From contig JADLSH010000170.1 in assembly GCA_016169945.1 (NCBI GenBank), positions 124,001 to 188,000 on the forward strand: DNA of 64,000 bases. The letters run 5' to 3'. Each line of letters starts with the position of its first letter. The stretch's first letter is position 1. Both the position numbers and the translations under genes were made by a program. This DNA is from Trachythela sp. YZ-2020 (taxonomy: Eukaryota; Cnidaria; Anthozoa; Malacalcyonacea; Clavulariidae). Below the pieces are notes generated by a model. That model was given only the letters and a program-made list of their open reading frames with translations, ran no database searches and was not told the DNA's origin. Below are positions 42,822-54,588 of the stretch, one piece after another.

Positions 42822-45045
42822 ATGGATCAAAAGTCGCTAGAGCAATCAATGAGCAAACTTCTGGATAAAAAGTTAAATCCAGTTCTTAAAACATTGGAAA
42901 ATTTACAATCTAAGATGAACAAAATCGACAAACTTGAAGAGTCGATTACTTTCCTGAGTAAGGAATATGATGACTTTATTCCGAAAATAAAGAGTCTAGA
43001 AGACAAGAATACAAGTCTTACCGAAGAGAATGTTTGTCTGAAAGCTGAATTACAAAATGCAACGAACAGCTTGAAGTTGATGAAACAAGAATTGAATATT
43101 CACGAAGAGACTGTCTCAAAATAAAGGGTATACCAATTCAAAGAAATGAGGTCTGTAATGTGGTCAAAAGAGTTGGTCATCTAATTGGCGTTGAGGTCAA
43201 AGACCAGGATATCTCGGCAATTCATCGTCTTGCCACTAAGTTGAACAGTCAAGCGGGTGCCCCAAGGTATGACCCAGCAATAATCGTAAAATTTGTTCGC
43301 CGAGAAGTACGAGATCATTTCTATACTTCAAGAAAACACCTTCAAGGAAAGTCGACAAAAGATATGGGTTTAACGAGAGTGGCAGAACACAACATATACA
43401 TTGGCGAGAGTCTTACTCAACAAAATCGTAAACTTTTCAATTTATGTTTGAAGCAGAAGAGGCGACTAAATTATAAATTTATTTGGACATCTGCTGGAAG
43501 AACTCTGCTTCGCAAGGATGAAAGTAGCCCAGTAATCAGTATCTTAGAAATGAAGGACGTTGGAAAAATCTCCTAAATCAGCTTGTTGATTGAGATGAGT
43601 ATCTTGAATGTATTTTGATCTTTTTGTGCATATATACAGTACAGTCATGTATTCTCCTGAACTACAAGATTTGAATAATTTACCTCAAATGGATCTGATT
43701 CAATCGTTGAAGTGCCAAAATAATATGTCTAATCTTGACCCTGATATGAATATTCCATGTCAGTCGAACTTTAAATATTATACCACTGATGAGTTTCGAC
43801 GTAATGATATCATAAATAATTGTATTTTGTCTGATCCTTTCTCTATTTTGCACTCTAACATAAGAAGCCTTAACTCGAATTTTGACAATTTTATACAAAT
43901 GCTGTCAGAATTTTCCTATAATTTCTCGGTAATAGGTCTTACTGAAACCAAATATAAAATTACTCAGGAAAATTTGTGTAACCAATTAGAGGGTTATACT
44001 TTTGTTTCACAACCTAGTTTAACTAATGCTGGAGGTGTTGGCTTCTTTATAAATGACAATCTTTGTTATAATGTCAGACATGATCTTTCTGAAACAGTGG
44101 CAGGGTTTGAAACTCTTTGGATCGAAATCCAAAGCAATCTTAACCACAATTTGATTTGTGGAGTGATATATAGACATCCACACAGTGATATTTCAGCTTT
44201 CATCACTTCTTTGAATAGTTCCCTGGATAAGATCAATCAGAAAATTTTTTGTGTTTTGATGGGTGACTTCAATCTAAATTTGCTAAATTGTGACTCCCAC
44301 TCACCAACTGAAGAATTTTTAAATTCTTTAGGAACTTACTTTTACAATCCACATATTCTTTAACCCACACGTATAACTCATCACTCAGCTACTTTAATCG
44401 ACAATATTTTCTTTAATTCTATAAGTCACCAAACAATTAGTGGAAATGTTGTTTATGATTTGTCAGATCATCTTCCTAATTTCTTTATCATAAATAAACT
44501 TTCCACCTTACCTAAAAATTTTGAATTGTTTAGAAGAGATTATTCTACTTTTAATGAGTCAAATTTTCTCCAGGATGGGCAGGCTGTTGATTGGACCAAT
44601 AATTCTTCTAATAATGATGTTAATATATTGTTTGATACATTTTATTCAAAACTATCAAACATCATAGATAATAAACATATTCCAAACAAGAAAATGAGAA
44701 AAAGGGAAATTAAATGCCTTTCTAAACCATGGATAAGTTCTGGTATTAGGAAATAAAAAAGAATCTTTACAAGAAGTTTATTAAATCTCAATCAATTTAT
44801 TATCGTTTAAGTTGTATAGGAACAAACTAAATCATCTTATAAGAATTAGTAAAATCAATTATTACAACAAGTACTTTAGTTATAATAAAACACACATTAA
44901 AAACATTTGGAAGGGAATTAAACAAATAATTTCTTTAAAACCTTTAAGTGATAGTATGCCATCGAAGGTCCTTGTTGATAACAATGCAATAACTGATACA
45001 CATTTAATGGCTAATTCTTTCAATGCTTTTTTTTTACAATATGAA
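42822..45045 (+). pseudogene. LINE-E: L1-type ORF1 plus APE endonuclease, 3' truncated
   Basis: ORF1 starts at 42822 (MDQKSLEQSMSKLLDKKL) with a long coiled coil. After a frameshift near 43110 it continues with CLKIKGIPIQRNEVCNVVKR and an RRM-like fold to 43576, the layout of L1/Tx1-type ORF1 proteins. ORF2 starts near 43608. Its APE endonuclease blocks are HSNIRSLNSNFD, IGLTETK, GGVGFFIND, GVIYRHPH, MGDFNLNLL and SDHLPNFF (one stop at 44362). The linker follows (44500-45045) with KPWISSGIRK and MYRNKLNHLIRISKINYYNK. The RT is missing: the sequence ends at about 45045 shortly before a poly-T run. Loss of a LINE 3' end needs a later event. Confidence 0.8.
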
Positions 45046-46084
45046 TACAAAAAACTAATCCTAGAGAAAGAAAACAAGCACATCTCCTTTGTGTTAGGAC
45101 ATAGACAATTTAATAGCTTTTTTTTTTTTTAATCCAAATGGCAAATGGGTATGCTATGGGCGAACGAAACGGAAATTGAAAAACGGGAAAAAATGCGAAA
45201 ATTAATGCGCGAAACAAAAATTAAAACGAATTTGCGCGAAAAGAAATGGCAGGAAATGCAAGATACTCAGATCATTAACAGCCTAGACCTAGGCATTTAA
45301 TAGGCAGGCGAAGCCTGTTTGCAGGTTAATCGACTTCGACGAGGCAGATGCTCATTTTTCCTCCTTCCTGCCAGCCCCCCTCAAATGCTGTTTTGATCGA
45401 TGGATATCAACACGGTGTCCCAAATTAAACGGAAAAAGCAGAAATAGAAATAAGAAGGCCTTGGGTCAATGTGCCTTTATACTATATTGTAGAAGATTGG
45501 TTGGCTTGTTTACAGCCGTTTGGCTACCAGGGACTGGAATCGAGCTTAGAAGATTGGATGCTAGTTGTATATTAAAATATTGCAAAATACGCAGTGCACA
45601 GTTGATAAATGTCACAGATCAAGAAAATATGAACGTTTCTATATATAAAATACTATTCACTGCGGCGAGGTTAACTGATAAGCGGAAATTGCGGCGGCAA
45701 ATAGTTTCAGCACCAACAATCACTTTAAGAAAGATAATTCACACATAAACTACCACTACACGTACGGTTGGAAAACTAAAACAAACGTTGCTATGGGCAC
45801 TTATTTCCGGTGGTGCGTATCACGTAAAACTGCTATAAATACTGTATTTGATGCAAGATTTCCAAACCGCAGGTATGCAGAATGAGTTATGTTGTAAGAA
45901 CGGCCGAATGTAATGAACATCCAACGAAATATAATTTCGAAAGCATCAAGCAACGTCAGCCAATCAGCAAACTAACATTCCATTGATCACAAATTCCCCA
46001 TCCAGTCTTTATTAACACTATGGTTTCAGTAACAAGAACTACAACTTTAAAAAGTGAGAAAATAATAAATGTTAAGCTATCATA
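45046..46084. other. Unassigned stretch
   Basis: It begins with an A/T-rich joint and a run of T (45117-45130). A block of purine-rich degenerate GAAA repeats (45150-45250) follows, and then unremarkable sequence. A 95-codon open frame at 45461-45748 has no motif. No gene is supported. Confidence 0.4.
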
Positions 46085-46768
46085 AGGCCAGTTTACACGA
46101 CAAGCGTTTTCGGCACGGCACCCCTAAAAGTTGGCACCCGTGCCCAAAACTTTGCGCATGGCACCTTTGACTTTTGTCGTATAAACGTGACAAAAATCGG
46201 CACCGATGTCCAAAATATTTAAGGTGCCCAGACTTCCTGACGAGGTAGTCTCGGCCCGTCTAGCGAGCGGCACCGTGCCCAAAATGCGAAAATATTCTGG
46301 AAGTAATCTAGTTTGAGCCTGCGCAAAACAATTCGTTGATTTTCCAACATGGCTTCTACGAACAAGTAGCGAAAAACAAAGAAAAACAAACTAATTTGAA
46401 TGATAAGTAACATTGAATAGATGGGATCCCAAGTCAAACTGGGTGTTAGCTCTTCTGTGCATTGAAACCTCCCGGATTCGTGGCCGAGGATGAATCGATA
46501 TACTATTGACTCTACTTTATCGTTTCAGTCAAAAGAACAGTATAGCATTCCTGTCGCCCATTGACTCAAAGTATTTCAAACACAAACAAAACACATCGTA
46601 ATCATTAGAATGTGGGGGTGCCTTACCCCAATGGGCACGGTGCCCATTAAAAAAGTATCCCTTGTAAAAATTGTGGTGTGAACGGGTGCATAGCGAGCTG
46701 AACGTTTGGGCACTGGTGCCAACTTTTAGGGGTGCCGTGCCCAAAACGATTGTCGTGTAAATCGGCCT
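46085..46768. mobile_element. PIF/Harbinger-like MITE (684 bp)
   Basis: The ends AGGCCAGTTTACACGACAAG and the inverted ...GTCGTGTAAATCGGCCT pair. They continue into a second shared block (GGCACGGCACCCCTAAAAGT and its inverse), giving arms of about 55 bases. The flanking ATA is repeated on both sides (46082-46084, 46769-46771). GGCC-x-x-TTTACACG-type ends with 3 bp duplications are common for Harbinger-type MITEs. There is no coding capacity. Confidence 0.75.
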
Positions 46769-47034
46769 ATAATGAACACCTTAAATATCAAGATAGAACA
46801 TTTACTTTAAAAACGTTTATGCGTGATTTTCAACAATTACCCAATACTGTTATGGGGATATAAGGATGCAAGTCTTCTTGCTTCAGCATAACCATTTCGT
46901 CTCCTAATTGCAAATTGTTTCCATTCTAACTGTTTTGCATTATAGCCTTTTTGTTGATAGAACGAGTGCCAAAGATTAACGTACAAAATTACAAATAAAT
47001 TAGTGTTATGTTGCCATTGCTACGTAATAAACAG

Positions 47035-49857
47035 CTAAACATCAAAATGCAACATTTCTTTTAAAAACCGTACATGAGCAGGTCTCAACAGTTGCCGAAT
47101 ATTGCTATCGATCTTCAGGAGTCCACTCCAGAAATAAGGATGTCTTGTAAGGATGCAAGCCTTTTTAATACAGTAAAACCGTTTTGCCTCCTTCTTCCAA
47201 GTTGCTTCCATTCTAACTGTTTTACCTTGGGCATTCTTTACCGGATAATAATACCGCTCGTTGTGCGAGATTGCGATGTCAAATGGGACACATGTGATTT
47301 CTCCTCTTGGGAACTCCACCTTGCATGTTTGGCATTTCACGGAGGTTTTAGATTCTTTTGTAAAAGCAACGAAAAATGGATTATTGTTGTGAAATATTTC
47401 CGTGAAATTCATCGGTTTAGGAACATCAAGTTCCAAATCAGTGGGAACCTTTTGATGCACAATTGGCATTAACTTTACATTGTTTTTCCCTTTCCTCTTC
47501 TTTTTTTCTTTAGGCTTCTCGCCCGCTCTCTTTGGAATATTTCCCAAAGCCACCTTTCCTTGATTTTGCTCTCGGCGGATAAAGCTTGAAAGGAAAGTGG
47601 GTAACTTAATTTGGGCATCAGCGACTACCAAAACGTGGGGACAGATACCGGCTGTGCCCTTAAAGATGTTACATGAACATGTCAGAGTCTGACCTGTTGT
47701 CTTAACAATATAACACGAAATAGATTCCGTCACACAATATCCGTTGTCAACTGGTACAACATGGTAATTGGAAAGGATAACAGCAGCTTTCTGCCAAATT
47801 TGACTCAGGAGTGCTGCCCCAATGCTTGTTATTCCACATTCCTGGATGGACACCGACAAAGTCTTAGTCACAACTACTTCTCCATGTGCAGGGATATCCA
47901 GTGTTGCTTTAAATACCTTGTCTACGTACTGCCGTTGCTGCTCTGGGGTCTTCTGTGACCATTCTGTAGGGCTTACTGCGTGTTTTCTGTAACCAGGGGC
48001 TAGTCTATACTCTCCCATAGAGAAGATGGCTTTAACGTACTCTTTCTCTTGTTGCTTCACTATACCGTTTTCAATTATCTCATGTATTGTGGCCTGATCC
48101 GTGACTTGATGACCTGCCTCCTCTTTGATGATATTATTAAGGGACTCTGTTCTTTGGTTCGACCATTTGTTAGGCGGATCTCCCAATCCTGCTGCAACGC
48201 GCACAGGTGTTAGCATACAGAGGCGCAGCGTATCTTTCAGAGACCTTATACGCCCAGTTTTCCCGACCATCCAGGCTCTGAACTCGTCAGACCAGGTTGT
48301 CTCCAGATTTACGTATTTCTGCTCAAACGTCTCTTTTGAGTCGCAATCGACCAGGCCTTGAACACGCACACCCCCATACTCCTTACCGAGAATATCTTCG
48401 GTGATCTTTCTTCTTTCTTCCTCTCCAACACCCAATTTTTCAAGCTTAGCCAGCATATCGCCTTTTACATGGTCAAAACATCGGAGATGAATGTTTTTCT
48501 CTACCGATCCTTCCACGTGAAATACGCTTTCGAAGCCTTTCTCCATAGCACATTCGCCATCGCTTCCAAATGTCAACGTTGCTATATTTCTATTCCTCAA
48601 CGAGCGTGCCATGTACTCATAATCTATTTCTTCCTTGCTGACAGACGTCATGACTGCGCCAAGAGTCGTAGGATGTCGATTTTCGTCATTCTTAAGCACA
48701 AACATTGGATGTGGAAACGTCAATGTTGTGAGATAAAAAGGTCCAAGCTTGTACGTCATATCGATCCCTGCTACAGATTTTGGTTTTTCACCTGAACAGT
48801 ATTGTTTAATCCATTCCAAGCAATAGTCTGTCGCCGCAAAAGTATTCGGGTGTGTTGTACTTTGCTTTTTGTCTTTTTTCTTCCCGCAACATTTAAAAAA
48901 ACTAACGTCCTTCACAAAGCCTCCAGCTTGCTGAAGACTCATCAGTCGTGCTACATCAATCCTTTTGCTTGGCCCCGTGCTTCGCGATTTTATACGGGAG
49001 GGAATCTTTTTCAGCTGGTTGTAAACCTGCTGCCGATCTCGGATAAGATCTGATGGTGACGAAACAGACACCACGCCCCCAGCAGCGTCTTCCACTCGGG
49101 AAATTATATGTTTAGGGGTTGCACTACTTCCCAGTTCTCTGACCTTCGCAAGCACACTAGGTTTGGTACGGATATGCGGTTCCGTTCTTTTTCGAGAGTT
49201 TCCATGCGCTCGCCGAAATAAACTTTGTACAATGTCGGGACCGGCCTTGATAATATACTGCACGATAGCATAGCGTAAAAATTGCCCTTCATGCTCCACT
49301 TTAATAATTGTTCTCCGATAGTCTCTTGACTTGGAATGCCAGCTGTACTGGCGTTTAACTACAAATCGGTCTTCGGAGTTTGTGCCGTCATCATCGGCGT
49401 CACGTGATGAACAAAAATTGATTATGTTGCCCTGATCGTCCAGGTCAGCGCAAACTTTTTCTGTTGGACAGGAATGCGCACCATAAATACCACAGTCATC
49501 GGCTGTAAGATCGTCTATGAAAATCTTTTCTAAATTTACCACAAAAACTGCACTCTCACTGATGACAGAAGGAACTCTTTGGCAAATGAGATCAGATGGA
49601 ACATTTTCAGTTACACAAATATTTAAAATGTCTTTCATGCCAATACCAGTATCCATTCTTTTATATACAGGGCAGCCATTGATCTTTACTGAAACAAATG
49701 TTCCAACAAAAACACTGTGAATGGGTTTGCACGAATAATCATATAATAATGACGAAACACTAATATTTATATTAGTATTTATATTAGTGATATATATTTT
49801 TAAATTTCCCCTTCCAGCTACGCTATGAACACGAAATGTGTACACCGCATTTTCCAT
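47035..49857 (-). CDS. MULE-type transposase with SWIM zinc finger, intact 940 residues
   Basis: One uninterrupted frame from ATG 49857 to stop 47035. The MULE catalytic core has Asp in AGIDMTYKLG (about residue 366), Asp in TFGSDGECAMEKGF (433) and Glu in NQRTESLNNIIK (571). A C-x-C-x9-C-x-H SWIM finger (TCSCN...GICPH) lies at 727-741. A basic linker (KEKKKRKGKNN) and a Cys-containing C-terminal domain (KCQTC and FYCIKKAC) follow. The N-terminal 350 residues have no motif I can name. All key residues are present, unlike most transposon genes nearby. No matching terminal inverted repeats were seen within 1 kb, so it may be an intact element with unseen ends or a host-adopted gene. A 58-base open block at 50119-50176 with AG and GT borders could be an upstream exon. 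Confidence 0.85.
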   Translation of the reverse strand: MENAVYTFRVHSVAGRGNLKIYITNINTNINISVSSLLYDYSCKPIHSVFVGTFVSVKINGCPVYKRMDTGIGMKDILNICVTENVPSDLICQRVPSVISESAVFVVNLEKIFIDDLTADDCGIYGAHSCPTEKVCADLDDQGNIINFCSSRDADDDGTNSEDRFVVKRQYSWHSKSRDYRRTIIKVEHEGQFLRYAIVQYIIKAGPDIVQSLFRRAHGNSRKRTEPHIRTKPSVLAKVRELGSSATPKHIISRVEDAAGGVVSVSSPSDLIRDRQQVYNQLKKIPSRIKSRSTGPSKRIDVARLMSLQQAGGFVKDVSFFKCCGKKKDKKQSTTHPNTFAATDYCLEWIKQYCSGEKPKSVAGIDMTYKLGPFYLTTLTFPHPMFVLKNDENRHPTTLGAVMTSVSKEEIDYEYMARSLRNRNIATLTFGSDGECAMEKGFESVFHVEGSVEKNIHLRCFDHVKGDMLAKLEKLGVGEEERRKITEDILGKEYGGVRVQGLVDCDSKETFEQKYVNLETTWSDEFRAWMVGKTGRIRSLKDTLRLCMLTPVRVAAGLGDPPNKWSNQRTESLNNIIKEEAGHQVTDQATIHEIIENGIVKQQEKEYVKAIFSMGEYRLAPGYRKHAVSPTEWSQKTPEQQRQYVDKVFKATLDIPAHGEVVVTKTLSVSIQECGITSIGAALLSQIWQKAAVILSNYHVVPVDNGYCVTESISCYIVKTTGQTLTCSCNIFKGTAGICPHVLVVADAQIKLPTFLSSFIRREQNQGKVALGNIPKRAGEKPKEKKKRKGKNNVKLMPIVHQKVPTDLELDVPKPMNFTEIFHNNNPFFVAFTKESKTSVKCQTCKVEFPRGEITCVPFDIAISHNERYYYPVKNAQGKTVRMEATWKKEAKRFYCIKKACILTRHPYFWSGLLKIDSNIRQLLRPAHVRFLKEMLHFDV

Positions 49858-51295
49858 TTTAAAAAGTGCCTTCTAGTTGTGTATAAAAAATTCAGCACCT
49901 CCACCTGAATTATAGCGTGCATGGAATAGGCATGTCCCCAAAGATCAATAGCTTGGCGTATCAAGCAAGACATGTGACATGTGCCAAGGCAAGGGTTCAA
50001 ATCATTTCGTTAAATTACATATAAAGCATGACCTCATACTTTTTCTCCCACTATATGTTCGCAGGTTCATTTCACTTATCTATTTACCTTTACAAATGTT
50101 TCTTATCATTGCATGTACCTGTGAAAGGACTGACCAGTAAGTCTTCGTCTTCCATGTCACTTCTCTTTGGGGTGTTCTGATAAAGATACATGAACTCATA
50201 TTTCATTACCTTATCATTACCCTCCAGCTTATACTAGACTATAATTATTACACTTTATTTCAGTAAAACTAAAACCGCGTTCACAGAGACGATATTCTGT
50301 ACCTTATCGCAAAAAGTATTTATAGAGATGTTTTATTTATTATAGTATTTAGTACCAGTTGCAAGTTTCCCAAGCTAACTTATGTTTTCGACTTTTCGTA
50401 ATTTATTCATTTTTTCATTTATTTACTTCTAGTTCTTTTTAGTTTCTTCACTTCTAAGATCTAAATCTAAATTGAGAGTTTAGACAATAATAATCATACA
50501 GAATTTAATCTTTAAGGATTGAAATGACAATGTCGACAGTTTTACACTATCGGGACCACAGTAATTGGCTTTACAAGCTGTTGTGGGCTCCCAGCCACGA
50601 AGTATTCATGGATTTGTTTTCTGTCTTGTTTAGTTCTTAAGTGTATATATATCTATTGTGGAAAAATAAACTAAATAAAAAATAAATAAATAAATACACT
50701 GTGTAAACAAGACTAGGCCTTCCCTACATAAGATACTGATTATCCTTGTTACTGTATGATAATATAGAATTTACACCGTAATAGAAAGGTACATTAGACA
50801 GTGGCTTGAAGATTATGACTTTATCTTCTCGCGGGGGTCGGGCCAAAAAATTTGGGACGTTGAAGCGCGGCGGAAAGATATTCACACGCAATTGAACATG
50901 ATCTATGATCTATTCAAAACAAAGTGCGCCATTGGTTCGTAATGCTTCTGAGAGAGCTGTGATTGGCTTAAAGATGTTATACGTCACTGAAATGGCGTAA
51001 TCCGTGCGTCTGTCCTCTAATAGATCATAGCTTTCGACCAATGAAAAGGCAGATTGAGCATAGATTTATATTTAACTATATTTCGACAATATAGTAACGT
51101 TACTACACACTGCCTACGTAGCAAACAACTTTTTTCCACCCGGTGTTATAAGAATAGGTTTCTACATACTTGGCTTTTATCAGTTGAACTGGCGGATGAA
51201 TCATCATCAGATACAATAATAATATTCTATTATAAACAAAACAATATTTCAGTGGAAATAGATATAACTGATTTGTAGTATTAGTAGTTCCTCAT
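49858..51295. other. Upstream of the MULE gene; A-rich tail near 50660-50694
   Basis: Apart from the possible short exon at 50119-50176, I see no gene. An AAATAAATAAATAAAT tail near 50675-50694 after a run of unique sequence could be the 3' end of a degraded retroelement on the + strand. Confidence 0.4.
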
Positions 51296-51734
51296 GTAGC
51301 CTGCGTGGCCAGCCCTCGTTGGAGGGGAAAAGAAGAACAGGGAATGAGGGCCTGCAAGAAAACCCAGCTTTCATGACTAAACGCCCAAATAAAGGCTCAT
51401 TAAAATTGACCAATACAAATGCAGCTGGACTATAGGGGAAACCCCAAAGCGAAGGAAATGTATTCGCTTGTGCATAAACATGTCAATCAAGACGAAGAAA
51501 TGTAATAATATATTCCTGTGTGCGTAAACATGTCAATTAATTCTTGGTGTTGACCAATCAAATTCTACGTTCAAAAATTGAACGGCGTTTAGTCATGAAA
51601 GCCTGCGTGGCCGGCCCTCGTTGGAGGGGAAAAGAAGAACAGCGAATGAGGGCCTGCAAGAAAACCCAGCTTTCATGACTAAACGCCGTTCAATTTTTGA
51701 ACGTAGAATTTGATTGGTCAACACCAAGAATTAA

Positions 51735-52294
51735 TGAGTTTGGGTTTTGGTAGAGGGTCAGAGGTCGAGGTCGAGGGTGGAAGGTCGAGGGTCGAAAGTC
51801 GAGGTCGAAAAATTGATTTCATTGGTACTGTTGAATTTTAGTAGAATGCTGAATGGTGTAAAAACTTCTTTTCGTAAATATTAACACGAAATATTGAATA
51901 GTAAGTTAAATTAATGATACTAAATTTAGATTTTATAATTGTTGTTAAATTGACAAGGCCGCGGTCGTAACTAAAAATAGTTATGAAAATAGTTCAAAAA
52001 TAGTTATGACCGCGGACTTGTCAATTTAACAACAATTATAAAATCTAAATTTAGTATCATTAATTTAACTTACTAATCAATATTTCGTGTTAATATTTAC
52101 GAAAAGAAGTTCTGTAAATTGATAAAAGTACAGTTTTTAAACGTTTTTACACCATTCAGCCAGTTGTACTCAAATTCAACAGTACCAATGAAATCAATTT
52201 TTCGACCTCGACTTTCGACCCTCGACATTCGACCTCGACTTTCGACCCTCGACCTTCCACCCTCGACCTCGACCCTCGACCAAAACCCAAACTC
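51735..52294. mobile_element. 560 bp palindromic element nested in the foldback
   Basis: TGAGTTTGGGTTTTGG on the left and the inverted ...CCAAAACCCAAACTC on the right start arms of about 260 bases. They include GGTCGAGG/CCTCGACC repeats and an AT-rich core. AGAATTAA flanks both sides (51727-51734 and 52295-52302), an 8 bp duplication. The outer element's left arm shows the same site uninterrupted (near 51535). Confidence 0.9.
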
Positions 52295-52477
52295 AGAATT
52301 AATTGACATGTTTACGCACACAGGAATATATTATTACATTTCTTCGTCTTGATTGACATGTTTATGCACAAGCAAATACATTTCCTTCGGTCTGGGGTTT
52401 CCCCTATAGTCCAGCTGCATTTGTATTGGTCAATTTTAATGAGCCTTTATTAGGGCGTTTAGTCATGAAAGCTGGGT

Positions 52478-53372
52478 CAGTGTGACCAGATTTGGTAAAT
52501 TAATTTACTTTGGTAAAATTTGGTAAATTTTGACAAAGTTTTGGTAAAATAAAATTTTGGTAATTTTTTGGGTAAAATTTCTCAAAAATAGAGAAATTTA
52601 GTACTTTTTTGGTAAAATCTAGTTTGCTTTAGTTTGCTGTCATTTCACTGATACCTCGTAATTTAAAGTTACCCCCGGATGTCTAGCCTGAAATCCCCAA
52701 TTTCAGGCATGCACCTAAAATAGGTCATTTGTGGGTTAATTATGGTCACGTATATCGCCTTGGCAGGAAATTTGTATATTCAGTTTTTTTGACATGTTCA
52801 TATTCAGTGATCGCATTCTTTATGCTAAAAAGCGCATTTGTTACGACAATGACTGAATCTGACAGTACTATCGGACAGTAATATCGCTCTGAGTGGGAGC
52901 CAGAATTTTAGAAATGGTTAAGCGAAAGTGATTCAACGGAAAATTTTGCGTTTTACAAAGTATGTCGATGTCAAATTCAAGCTCGTTTGGTTACAATTTG
53001 CCTACATGGAAAAAGTGCGAAACACTTACTTCATTAATGAGCAGTATGTCGGGTAGCTCGAAGATACATAATTAGATAATAAAACTATTGTCGAAATTCA
53101 AAATATATCATTACTCATCACGAGTTTTCATATCAGTTTTTAATCTTGTACTTATCCTTGCATTCTTCACAAAACTATTAACAAGATCTTTTTGGACGCC
53201 ACGAAAAGAGTTTGAAAGTGTGCTTAAATTATTCTTTGATGGTTTGATGCACATTTTGTTACCAAAAAGGGTAAAACACGTGCTTAACACGTGTTTGGTA
53301 AAAAATAATCCAATTTGGTAAAATTTCAGCATGTCATTTGGTAAATACCGCTGACAAAATCTGGTCACACTG
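52478..53372. mobile_element. hAT-type non-autonomous element (895 bp) nested in the foldback
   Basis: The ends CAGTGTGACCAGATTTG and the inverted ...AAATCTGGTCACACTG have an exact 8 bp duplication AGCTGGGT (52470-52477 and 53373-53380). The empty site is present in the left arm of the outer element (AACCCAGCTTTCATG near 51363). The left interior has TTGGTAAAATTTGG-type repeats. No transposase was recognised. Confidence 0.9.
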
Positions 53373-53454
53373 AGCTGGGTTTTCTTGCAGGCCGCCAGGC
53401 CCTCATTCGCTGTTCTTCTTTTCCCCTCGAACGAGGGCCGGCCACGCAGGCTAC

Positions 53455-54588
53455 TCTTTCTCTCGAAAAATTTGTTCTCTTCCAAAAAATCAATCCAAGG
53501 AACATACTCACTAAGAAATTGGCGCTCTCTTCGGAAATTTGTCCTCTTCCAAAAAATCAATCACAGTAACATATTTATTTCAAATTTGGATACAGAAACA
53601 AACATTTGGACGATTGGCGCAAATACCGCACATATTCGTTCACGCAAAACTATTATTTGCTTTTGCCTGCTCTTACGCAAATACTGTATAATATTATTTC
53701 ACTGTTTCCTTTGGTATTTCTTAGAAGCAATGATTGATAATTTATCAAAAAAATGAAAATATCAAATTTATATGGTTTTCAAATAAATCCGATTGTTTTC
53801 TTTGATGTCATGCATTGGCAATTGAATAACATTTCCCATTCTCACTCAAAGATTCATTACCTCATGGCTTTTCTCAGGTTTACTCTTGTTGCAGTTTTCA
53901 TCCATAAAGTCATCAGTCACTAAAATAATATCCTATTTCAAAATAGAACAAAACAAAATAATATCAGAGAACTCAAATGTTGTTGAAACAGCGCTTTCAA
54001 CAAAAGGTTCTTTGTGTTGTGGAGTATGAAGTGTTTGACACCCAATTTAAACTGTCTAAAATTGTCTGGTGGTAGTAAATGTTATGAGGCTGTCCAGGCA
54101 GTACATACCATGTTATGAGGCTGCAAGAAATTTGGAATTTTGTAAATAACTGCTCAGTTCGTGATTCTAAGGCTGGAGTACTAAATGAGTCTAACAACAA
54201 CATTCAATTGAATTAACGCTTTCCAAGATGGAGTAAAATAGTAAATGGCAACTGCAGTAGGGAAAGAGATAGCATGGACTAGATTAAATGCATACTAATT
54301 ACCGCAATTGCTCCTCAATGATCATGTTGGTATACAGCAACTTAGTAACATGGAGATTAAGTTTCACGGGGTAGAATATGCTCAATACATGCATGCACTT
54401 GTATGTTTCGATATTGAAGACTCGCCTCTTGGTTGCTTGAACTCGCCCTGTTTGTTTTCCTTGTTAGGAGACTCAGATCTTCTTTTCAATGGTTTGCTAC
54501 TCTCCAATGGAGTTTCGGTCGGAACAAAGCTAAAATCAACAATAAAATAAGTTGTTTTCTATGCATGCTCTTATTGGCTGGGCTCTGC
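53455..54588. other. Region between foldback and kinase gene
   Basis: A direct repeat of about 28 bases (TTTGTTCTCTTCCAAAAAAT) occurs at 53468 and, slightly varied, at 53537. The rest includes several short open frames without motifs. The 3' UTR of the kinase gene presumably ends somewhere above 54300, but no clear polyadenylation signal was found. Confidence 0.4.

Larger units (their letters stand above)
51296..53454. mobile_element. Large foldback element with two nested insertions
   Basis: The outer ends GTAGCCTGCGTGGCC and the inverted GGCCACGCAGGCTAC begin arms of about 300 bases. The left arm (51296-51598) is uninterrupted. The right arm is its reverse complement but is opened by two insertions (51735-52294 and 52478-53372). 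The loop between the arms (about 51602-51668) is a third copy of the terminal module in the same orientation as the left end. No target duplication was seen for the outer element, so its class is unknown. Confidence 0.85.

Noticed and set aside
48125..49053. Plus-strand open frames of 60-145 codons opposite the MULE gene
   Set aside because: They are shadows of the intact 940-codon minus-strand frame and carry no motif.
53111..53560. 149-codon minus-strand frame at the right end of the foldback
   Set aside because: It crosses three element borders (hAT end, duplication, outer TIR), so it cannot be an original gene.
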